Below, in pieces: positions 11,801-19,034 of a DNA stretch of 32,798 nucleotides. The translations under genes and the position numbers were made by a program. Positions within the stretch are counted from its first letter, which is position 1; every line of letters starts with the position of its first letter. The notes under the pieces are model-generated. The model did not search any database and was not told the origin of the DNA. It worked only from the letters and a program-made list of their open reading frames with translations. The stretch lies in contig JAQMWT010000279.1 of assembly GCA_029834535.1 (NCBI GenBank), positions 1 to 32,798 on the forward strand, in the 5' to 3' direction. The DNA comes from Chrysophaeum taylorii (Eukaryota; Sar; Pelagophyceae; Pelagomonadales; Pelagomonadaceae).

Positions 11801-13686
11801 CGCGAAGGCCGTCATCGATGCCGTCGACAGGAAATTTACCTACGCGGTCGGTGTCTATCGCGAGGAAAGTGGCTGCGGCGGATGCACACAATGGGCCATG
11901 AACTCTGCTGCGCAAGCGGCGTACGAGGCGGAGGCAGAAGGGAACCTCGGGTGGAAAAGCATTGCGGGGGAGCCGTGGTTCATGCGGGAGACGACGTACA
12001 ACGAGCCAAACGGAAATTACCGAAGCGATTGCTGGCTCACCACGAACTGGGGTGGTGGCTGGCAGGATGACCTGGGTTTCCGCATGGACGACTCTGGGTG
12101 CAACTACTGCTTCACAGACTATCTCTGCAGCACGAATCGGATCGACGATGATGGTCCCACGAGACTCCCCACGCCCGGTCCGACGGTTCATCCCACGTCC
12201 AGCCCGACTACGTCTAGCCCAACCACTAGTCCCACGAACGCACCGACCTTGACGCCCGTCTGCGGAGGCATATCCGGCGTGTGGGAGTACGATGCCGGCG
12301 AGTTGCATTGTATCCCCCTCGGCGACAATCAGATTGTAAATGTTCTCGCGGTATCCGGTGGGTTGGAGACGTGCGGCAGGCTCGACGAAAACAGCTGTCC
12401 TTCCGGCTTCGATATCTGGGTGCCACAAAGCTACGAGCACGCCAAGGCCGTCGTCGACGCCGTCGACAGGAGATTCACGTACTTGGTCGGCGTGTACCGG
12501 GATGAAAGTGGCTGCGGCGGTTGCGCGCAGCGAGCCATGAACGCCGAGGCTCAGGCAGCGTATGAAGCAGAGGCCGAGGGGAATCTTGGGTGGACGAGTG
12601 TCGCCGGCGAGCCGTGGTTCATGCGGACGACGACTTACGGCGAGCCGAACGGCGACTACTCGGCTGGGTGCTGGCTCACCACGAATTGGGGCGGCGGCTG
12701 GCAGGACAACTCCGGCTTCAATATGAACGACTGGTGGTGCAACTACTGCTTCACGGACTATCTCTGCAGCACGAATCAGATCGAATTTGTCGCTCCCACG
12801 AGTATCCCGACCACCGTGCCGACTGTGCCCGCGCCTGTGCCATTTCCTTCGTCGGCGCCATCATCGTGCGACAACATGCACTGGCGAGCATACTTCGCCT
12901 TTGACGATGGCCTCGCGGTCGATTCTACGGGCAATGACTTTGATTGCGTGATCCATGGTGCGACCGCGACGACCGATCGACTCGGAAACCCGAGCAGCGC
13001 GCTCTACTTCGACGGTGAAAGCAACGTCGAGTGAGCCTGGCGGCGTCTTGTTGTTTTTGATCTGTTGTGTTTCGGTTGATGCAAACAACGTCGTCTTCTT
13101 GGTAGTTGTTTCTCCAAACCTTGATTGTTGAATGTTTCGCAGGTGTCCAGCTCTTGCCATTGGTGGGGCCGACCCGCGGACCTACTGCGCTTGGGCGCGC
13201 GCGGACGAATCTGATGGGCCGTGGTACATGCTTTTCAAGTCAGGCGATACGAGCGGAGTAGAAGACTCTTGCCCGAAATTTGAACTCCGTTTCAAAGACG
13301 CCGATGGCCGTTTCAAATTTGCTGCGTCTAAAGGCATAGACCCGGTCTGCAATATGCTATTCCGGCCGTCGTCTCAGAGGGTGTCCAACCCGAGCGACTG
13401 GCACTTCTTGTGTGTTGGTTACGACGGCGTCGACGTATTGATACACGCCGACGGCTCGTTGCTGGCGACGTACACGCCTCCGCAGCCGCTCGCGACCGGC
13501 CCAGACCAAGACTTTGTCGTTGGCCATTTCGATTATGGCGTGCCTCGCCGCACGTTTTTTGGCTGGGTGGGTGCCATTGATAACTTCATGGTCTTTAGCA
13601 AGGCTCTCTCGTCGACAGAAATCGAAAGCCTCTATACTGCATTTGACGACGTCTCGTCCTTCCCCGTTGGGCCGCCTTGCGACTAA
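2830..13686 (+). CDS. Secreted FAD oxidoreductase-DUF1800-DUF1501 multidomain giant
   Basis: Proposed exons are 2830-2911, 2958-8452, 8490-13030 and 13143-13686, giving 3553 aa. The first ATG opens a signal peptide (MIMMMLRVVVVSIFAG). Next come a Cys-containing beta-rich segment (about 28-150, weakly Reeler-like) and a Thr/Ala/Pro linker. An FAD_binding_2 oxidoreductase follows (about 180-710), of the fumarate reductase/ketosteroid dehydrogenase type, with GAGLAG at 186-191, ATGG, and the C-terminal YAAGNAAASPFGQAYAAPG signature. DUF1800 spans about 811-1682 (FLAQATFGPT, NYAREFMQLFTVGL). DUF1501 spans about 1701-2130 (GGFDTHG, SDFGRTLTWNGQGTDHGWGG). PT/PS-rich linkers then separate four ten-Cys modules, a concanavalin-like domain (about 2675-2843) and a C-terminal LamG-like domain (about 3322-3553). 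DUF1800 and DUF1501 are commonly neighbouring genes in bacteria; here they are fused. An extracellular or wall location is inferred; the substrate is unknown. Exons rest on frame and domain continuity, not transcripts. Confidence 0.85.
2912..2957 (+). other. Predicted intron 1 of the giant oxidoreductase gene (46 nt)
   Basis: Donor GTGCGT follows TGCG, and the acceptor is CACACGCAG. Removing 46 nt joins the signal-peptide frame (Met at 2830) to the frame of the whole downstream protein through a split Gly codon (G|GC). Without it, the long downstream frame has no ATG before 2987 and lacks a signal peptide. Confidence 0.7.
8453..8489 (+). other. Predicted intron 2 (37 nt), inside the DUF1501 domain
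   Basis: The first half of DUF1501 runs in one frame to about 8430 and the second half begins in another frame at 8490 (VLADPTGSSKLNAVGF). The acceptor TTTTTTGTGCTGCGCAG is strong. The only GT giving the required phase 0 is at 8453, which leaves a 37-nt intron and an odd RRRRLLR insertion just before it. The acceptor is fairly secure and the donor less so. The upstream frame stays open through the intron to 8812, but its translation after 8452 is not domain-like. Confidence 0.6.
9592..12783 (+). repeat. Four copies of a ten-cysteine module within the giant protein
   Basis: Copies lie at about 9592-10122, 10303-10830, 11617-12147 and 12256-12783, each near 170 aa. All keep ten cysteines in the same order, together with GFD(I/V)WVP, CGGC, AYEAE or a close variant, GEPWFMR (GNPWFMR in copy 2), CWLTT and NYCFTDYLCSTN (YYCFTTYLCSTN in copy 2). 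Copies 1 and 3 are nearly identical at DNA level, copy 4 is close, and copy 2 is the most diverged, which suggests stepwise duplication with recent copying or conversion. PT/PS-rich linkers separate them, and a concanavalin-like domain (about 10935-11445) sits between copies 2 and 3. I do not recognise the module. A disulphide-rich extracellular binding domain is the likely reading. Confidence 0.85.
13031..13142 (+). other. Predicted intron 3 (112 nt), inside the C-terminal LamG-like domain
   Basis: Donor GTGAGC overlaps the end of a Glu codon, and the acceptor is TGTTTCGCAG. Splicing rebuilds the Glu (GA|G) and continues the lectin-like fold as FDGESNVE then CPALAIGG. Without splicing the frame stops at once with TGA at 13032. 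This is the clearest of the three introns. Confidence 0.85.
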
Positions 13687-14521
13687 GATATATCTCGGGT
13701 GCCACTTGGGTGTCATCCCTCAACAGAGGACTCGTTGATACGTGGCGCGAAGAAAAAACAAAAGAACGAAGTAGACGACGAAGAGATATGATAAACTGTT
13801 GCAGACCAAAATACGATGATAGTAATTTATCACATGTTGAAAGCGAAACAATTGGGTTGTACCATAATTTCGAGCTGCGTTTTTCCTGTGGCCCCTACGT
13901 GTGATCCCTGTTCTGCGAGATTTAGATACGAAAGTTTCGGTCAGCACGATGCTTGGCGAGTCTCCTCTGCACCTCCTCCGAGCTTTCGTCCACTTTTTTG
14001 AATGTAGCCGCTGTCCAGCGCATCTGGGCAAGCGGCTTCCTATTCCTTCACAAAATTATGTGATGCCAGGCTACTTCCCCGCTGTTGTCAGTCGGGCCTG
14101 CGAATCAGGACCAGTGGGACACACACCCAAAAGCCCACTCCAGGAAAATGGCTCGCGAGACTTCTCTGACGAGCTCCGGATAATCGAATTTTTTACATTA
14201 GATGGTAGGTGCCGCTTCGAGAACTTTAATCTTGATGTTCCTGCGTTTTTAATCTATTTCCCAGCCAGTCGGTAGCCCGGAGGTTTCGGTAGGCTCCCAG
14301 CTAAAATGAAGGGGAGATTGAACTTGATTCGACGCGACGCGCCGCTCTGGGTTGAGCCCCAAACGCGCACCACGCGCCTTGATAAGGTACTCTTTGGGCA
14401 CTGAACATATTAATTGTTTCATTACAGATATTGTCGCATCGCCATGGTCCCAAGGACATCTACGAAAGGATTGACAAGAATCGTGTGGGGATACAATTAT
14501 ATCCCCCCCACCCCAGGCGAC

Positions 14522-14553
14522 CCATACCGCGGTGACATCACGGTATCATTGTG
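14522..14553. repeat. Dispersed TGACATCA-containing motif, copy 1
   Basis: Shares the 14-nt core GGTGACATCACGGT and similar flanks (CCATA upstream, GTGG downstream) with 15911-15943. The core is locally palindromic (GTGA CA TCAC). Confidence 0.6.
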
Positions 14554-15910
14554 GCTACGGCGTGTCCGTCCATGTGGTGGTGCGCGCCACCGCAAAATGG
14601 AGATTCGATAATAATAAATAACGCTGTTGTCCTGGAGCCGATGTAAGCCTAGAACGATAGCGCGAGTATTAGCATGCGGCGACTTTTTTTGATTAGCGTA
14701 AGGTGTAAATGCGACGTGGCTGCATCTAAACTCCCGTCGTGGTGAATCTACACCTTTCTCAAATGACCCTTACCCCTTGGCCCTTCGTATCTTCTGTTAC
14801 TACTTTGTCTTTAAAGGTCGACTGCTAAGAGGGGGGTGTGTGTGTGGTGCATGAAGGATTTGGGTGGTTTAGGAGGGATGTGCCTGACGGGCGGAGATAA
14901 GTATGCGGGACCTAGTCGGGGTCATCGCCGAGTCGTGGGGCAGGCGAAGAGAGGACGGGCCCCGCCCGGAGGTCGTACGCATGCTGCCGCCGGACGTATG
15001 TGCGACGAAGGGTGACGTTACTACTCCTTTGTCAGTTGTTGGAATCACGAACACTAATGCCAAAAAAGATGATGACCGAACAAACCGAATGTGCAAACAA
15101 ATCGCCGAACAATCCGAGCAGATCGTCAATCAGCTCCTTTCCGACCGAACCGACTGCATCAACTCGATAAGATCCGACATGGAGCAGAAAATTCTCGTAG
15201 CCAAAAGCTTCGACCCGCGCAACTCGCCGTTAAGTTCAGAGCGATACACGGCGCAGCGGGACGGTTCAGGTTCAGGTCAATACCAGGATCCAACTCCGCT
15301 CCTGGTCGATGCATCTCCTTTCGTCTAGTGCCGCACCATCAGATGCAAAGCCCGCTAACTAACAAGATGCAGGAAGCTATGCCCAGAAACGTGACGCACG
15401 ACAGGACACGGAAGCTTCAACAACACCATCCGCAGGATCCCGCTCTGTCACAGATCCATGTGGCACCTAAATGCTGGTGACCCTTCTGGAGCATCTTCGA
15501 AGACGCAGCTCGATCGCCGCCCAATGTGGTCGGTCCACTTCATCACACTGCACTCACCGGAACAGCACCAGCACTAGCGCGAAGACAACGATAATGCATT
15601 TGGCTTATAACAACACGCCGCGTCAGGTAACGCCTCGCACGTCGAAACGCGCCAGACCATCTAAACAAGTCCGACGGCCTACCAGCGCCTAATAATGAGG
15701 CTGTATTCAGGATCACTCAGGCACAACACATAAGTGTGTGTATACACTGTAAGGAACCCATCATAAGTTCAGTTCCGAAGAAGAAAAAAATAAGCACACC
15801 CTATAGACGTCATACTTGAACCCGCCCTCAGTACTACCTGACAACAGTATTGCCTGCCGCCCCTTTATTATTAGGGCACTCATCAGGGCACTGCATCAAC
15901 AGGGCCACCT

Positions 15911-15943
15911 CCATAACGTGGTGACATCACGGTGACGTGGTGG
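15911..15943. promoter_or_regulatory. TGACATCA/TGACGTGG motif upstream of the kinase gene, copy 2
   Basis: GGTGACATCACGGT is followed at once by TGACGTGG, an ACGT-core element resembling bZIP binding sites. It lies 71-103 nt before the ATG at 16014. The same core occurs at 14522. A regulatory role is inferred from position and resemblance only. Confidence 0.35.
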
Positions 15944-16013
15944 TGGGCACGCGTGTTCATCCGATCCGCGTGGTGCATTCATTCCAACGTGGCCAGCCAG
16001 GAGCAAGGGAGTC

Positions 16014-17534
16014 ATGTATCGTGTCGCCCCGCCCGCGGTAGCCGCCGGCGCCGCATGCGCGTCGTACGCCGGGTATTGGTGGGCGAACGAAGTGCTCGGC
16101 GAGGCTGCAGTGGAGCGGACGGTATCGTTCTATCGCGTCGCGCTCCCGGCGTTTGTTGAGTACAAGACTCACGAGCTGCTTGGGAGCGAGGACTTTGATC
16201 CTCTGCACAACAAGTGGGCACCGCGGTTCCGGGCCAAGTATTTGGAATTGGGTGGATTTTACTTGAAGCAGGGCCAGGGCATCGCGAACAACGTCGCGGA
16301 CCTGTTCCCGAAACGATGGCAAGAAGAGATGGAACCTATCTTGGACCGCGTGCCGGCGTACCCCGCCGAACGCGTGCGCGAGATTCTCGAGGAAGAGGGT
16401 GTCGAGGTCGAAGTGAAAGAACTCCTTGGATCCGCGTCGATTGGCCAAGTCCATCGCGCGAGGTGGAACGGCCGGGACGTCGTCGTCAAGGTCCAGTACC
16501 CGGAGGTCGAACGGACCTTTCGCGGGGACGTGTTCGCCGTCAAGCGCATTTGCCGCGACCTCTTCCCGCAGTACTATGTCGCCTTCGAGGAGATCGAACG
16601 CCAGTTCAAGACGGAGTTCGACTACCGCGGCGAGGCCGCGAATTCGGAGCAAATACGCGAGAGTCTTGGCCGGAGGTTTCCCGACGTGATCGTGCCGAAA
16701 GTCCACCTCGCAACCAAACGGGTCTTGATCATGGATGAGGTCAAGGGAGGCGTGGCTCTCACAAAAGCCCTCAAAGATCTCGCGGAGCGCGAAGCGAAGC
16801 GCCGCGGAATCACGGCGGAAGAGCTGGCAGAGGCGGAACGCCGCAAGGACGAGGAGGCCGCGGCCCAAGGCCGCCTCATCCGACTGTGGGGCATGTCTGC
16901 TTCGGCGAGACTCGTCGACAAACTTCTCGCCATCCACGGCTACGAAGTGTTGATCAACGGATGCTTCAACGGAGATCCTCACCCGGGCAACGTGCTGCTC
17001 GCGGGCTCGAAAATAGCGCTGATCGACTACGGCCAAGTTAAGAGACTCGACGACGCGACGAGGCTCAACTTCGCCAAGCTGATTCTGCTTGTCGATTTGG
17101 CGATCCAGACCGATCCACGTAGTGGTGAGGGAGATCCGGCTGTCTTCGCGGCCGCGAAGCGAGCGGTCGCCGACGCGATGCTCGAAACTGGGTTTAGCAC
17201 GAAGAATAACGATCCAGAATGCCTCTACGAGCTCGCTTCCGTCTACTTGGGTAGAGACGACCGCGCCTGGATATGGCCCCGGAACTTCCAGCAGTGGACA
17301 GACCACATGGAGCGTCTCGACCCGGTGTCGACCCTGAGCGAGCCGCTCGTGATGGTCGTGAGGTGTGGCATGCTGCTCCGCGGGATTGGCCACGTCCTCC
17401 GCCAGCACCGGAACCTCGCCCACGCCTGGAAGCCCATCGCCACCACGGCTCTCCGCGACGCTAACCAACTCGAAACCACCCTCGATCAAATCGAGGCAAT
17501 TAAGAAAAACAAGAATCAGAATCACGACCATTAG
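16014..17534 (+). CDS. ABC1/UbiB/ADCK-family atypical protein kinase
   Basis: 506 aa from the first in-frame ATG. The diagnostic ABC1 (UbiB/COQ8/ADCK) motifs appear in order: KxGQ as KQGQ at 85-88; the loop SASIGQVHRA at 140-149, which replaces the usual glycine-rich loop; the ATP lysine in VVVKV at 159; ExD as EFD at 201-203; the catalytic segment NGDPHPGN at 319-326; and the metal-binding DYG at 338-340. All key residues are present, so ATPase or kinase-like activity is expected. Members act in mitochondria or plastids, often in quinone or lipid homeostasis. The N-terminus has a short Ala-rich hydrophobic stretch but no clear transit peptide. The spacing resembles the ADCK1/ADCK5 clade, though the subfamily is not certain. 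Its stop lies 2 nt from the stop of the convergent sulfotransferase gene. Confidence 0.95.
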   Translation: MYRVAPPAVAAGAACASYAGYWWANEVLGEAAVERTVSFYRVALPAFVEYKTHELLGSEDFDPLHNKWAPRFRAKYLELGGFYLKQGQGIANNVADLFPKRWQEEMEPILDRVPAYPAERVREILEEEGVEVEVKELLGSASIGQVHRARWNGRDVVVKVQYPEVERTFRGDVFAVKRICRDLFPQYYVAFEEIERQFKTEFDYRGEAANSEQIRESLGRRFPDVIVPKVHLATKRVLIMDEVKGGVALTKALKDLAEREAKRRGITAEELAEAERRKDEEAAAQGRLIRLWGMSASARLVDKLLAIHGYEVLINGCFNGDPHPGNVLLAGSKIALIDYGQVKRLDDATRLNFAKLILLVDLAIQTDPRSGEGDPAVFAAAKRAVADAMLETGFSTKNNDPECLYELASVYLGRDDRAWIWPRNFQQWTDHMERLDPVSTLSEPLVMVVRCGMLLRGIGHVLRQHRNLAHAWKPIATTALRDANQLETTLDQIEAIKKNKNQNHDH

Positions 17535-17536
17535 TA

Positions 17537-18376
17537 TCACTTTTTTTTCTGGAGCAATAATAGGTCGGCCATGAACTCGTCGTAGTTGGCGATCTTGGCG
17601 CGGAAGTAAGCCTCGTCGTTCCCGACTCGGGCGGCGTCGTAGGGGCGGTAGATGATTTGCGGGCCGTCTTCGGAGACGCGGAGGTGGGCGTAGACTTTTC
17701 GGATTACGGTCGGGTCGGTCGTGACGCTCTCGGTTGTCACGAAGAGCCACGACTCCGGTTTGAGCCTCGCCTCGTCGCGGTGCACGTCGAACCACCCCTC
17801 GACGATCCTTTTAAACTTGAGGTAGTCTCCCACGCGCACCGTGACCGCCTTATAGGGACCCCGGGCGTCTGCCGCGCACTCGGCCGTCCAACACTTGGAC
17901 CCGAGCGCGATGCGGTGAGACAAAAAGGCCCCGAGGTGGTTTTCGCGCTCCAATACTATCTTGCGGACATGGGGAGCACGAACGAGCGCGGCGTACTCCT
18001 CGCGGGTGAGGTGGTCGTGGAAGACCTTGAAGCCAACGGCCGCCGTCTTGAGCCTTTCGTTCGCGTACACGTGGCTCATAAACCCGGATCGGTTTTGCTC
18101 GCGCCGCTCGATGGTCCACCCAAGGTTTCCGTGGATGTGCATGGGATGGAACACCTCGCCATGGCACGTCACGTTGACGTGGCGGCTCAGTGCGTTGGCG
18201 AGGCTCGCTGTTGCCGACCGCGGCGAAGACAAAATCACAAAGTTCGTTCGGGCACTCAGGGGCGGCGGCACATATGGACAGCACGCACCCGTCACGGGGC
18301 GAAACGAGTTCGCGACCTGCTCGAACTCATCGATCGCCGCGCCCGACGCCCCAACAGCAAGGAGCACGCCAATCAT
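17537..18376 (-). CDS. Sulfotransferase family protein, probably Golgi luminal
   Basis: 279 aa from the ATG at 18376; the open frame reaches further upstream only through non-ATG codons. The N-terminus MIGVLLAVGASGAAI is a signal peptide or short membrane anchor. FVILSSPRSATASL (46-59) matches the 5'-phosphosulfate-binding loop of PAPS-dependent sulfotransferases. RKIVLERENHLGAFLSHR (about 138-155) matches the 3'-phosphate-binding region with its Arg and Ser. Likely role: transfer of sulfate from PAPS to a carbohydrate or other acceptor in the secretory pathway; the acceptor cannot be told. The C-terminus ends in KKK, encoded by a run of eight T on the plus strand. It converges on the kinase gene with a 2-nt gap, so the two mRNAs should overlap at their 3' ends. 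Confidence 0.85.
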   Translation of the reverse strand: MIGVLLAVGASGAAIDEFEQVANSFRPVTGACCPYVPPPLSARTNFVILSSPRSATASLANALSRHVNVTCHGEVFHPMHIHGNLGWTIERREQNRSGFMSHVYANERLKTAAVGFKVFHDHLTREEYAALVRAPHVRKIVLERENHLGAFLSHRIALGSKCWTAECAADARGPYKAVTVRVGDYLKFKRIVEGWFDVHRDEARLKPESWLFVTTESVTTDPTVIRKVYAHLRVSEDGPQIIYRPYDAARVGNDEAYFRAKIANYDEFMADLLLLQKKK

Positions 18377-18500
18377 AGGGATTCGATTCTTAAACTTTCG
18401 GATCCGCCACGTCACTGTCAGTTTTCGAGCCCAAACTTTTCGAAAATAAACGGGGAATCAATCCTCTTTCCTTGCACCTTGCACTCTCCGTGTCCCCTCC

Positions 18501-18550
<50 letters not shown>
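18501..18550. repeat. (ACG)n triplet microsatellite
   Basis: Uninterrupted ACG repeats, about 16 units, 125-174 nt upstream of the sulfotransferase ATG. Confidence 0.95.
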
Positions 18551-18920
18551 TCGATGGTACTCTCGGTTTTTTATCGAAGCCTCGTATCTATCTCCCTTTC
18601 TCTCTGTTGGCGCACAACAGGCAAGCCAAACCCTATTAATAAGACTTGAGACCACCTCGGGAAGGAAATCAGCGCCAACCTGGGGAGAAAGATGTGTTCA
18701 CAGCAAGCATCCTTTCCGGCGAGCGGCGGCACATTGACGTGCGCGCGCTCAGCAGGAAGAAAGGGAGGTAGTGGGGCCTGGAGGATGGATTGGATCGTCG
18801 GCGCGCTGCTGGATCCCGATGAAGAAGGAGATGAAGTGCCCGCCTCGCCGCGCCGCGATGATGAAGTACAATACTTGGAGATGCCAGAATGTACAAGGAG
18901 AAGAAGCACGCGCCTTTGAT

Positions 18921-18976
18921 GCTGCTGCTGCTGCTGCTGCTGTATCGTGAAGAAGAAGAAGAAGAAGAAGAAGAAG
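18921..18976. repeat. Adjacent (GCT)n and (GAA)n microsatellites
   Basis: About seven GCT units are followed, after TATCGT, by about ten GAA units, just beyond the 3' end of the amine oxidase gene. Confidence 0.9.
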
Positions 18977-19034
18977 CAGTTTACAATCTTCGGCTGGAAG
19001 TAAGAGCGTTCGTGTTGTCTGTCTGGGTTGGAAG

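Larger units (their letters stand above)
13687..16013. other. Intergenic region without a convincing gene
   Basis: About 2.3 kb, less GC-rich than the genes around it. The longest ATG frame (14903-15328, 141 aa) has a Lys/Asp/Gln-rich, possibly helical middle but no domain, and overlaps another open frame of similar length; I do not call it. A small hairpin, GGGGATA / TATCCCC, lies at about 14487-14506. AATAAA-type sequence occurs near 14609-14620. A short GT tract is near 14837. Two copies of a 32-33 nt motif centred on GGTGACATCACGGT occur at 14522 and 15911, the second about 70 nt before the start codon of the kinase gene. Confidence 0.5.
18377..19034. other. Intergenic spacer with triplet microsatellites
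   Basis: Lies between the sulfotransferase start and the amine oxidase stop, both on the minus strand. It holds (ACG)n at 18501-18550, (GCT)n at about 18921-18942 and (GAA)n at about 18948-18976. The overlapping poly-Asp and poly-Val translations come from these tracts. The sulfotransferase promoter should lie here; no distinct motif is visible. Confidence 0.7.

Noticed and set aside
14903..15480. Two overlapping ATG frames of 141 and 129 aa as small genes or a retroelement gag fragment
   Set aside because: No zinc knuckle, protease, reverse transcriptase or terminal repeats nearby, and no domain. The Lys/Asp/Gln-rich segment alone is not enough.
15957..17795. 612-aa minus-strand open frame across the kinase gene
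   Set aside because: The plus strand has every ABC1 kinase motif in order. The antisense translation is Arg-rich with no domain.
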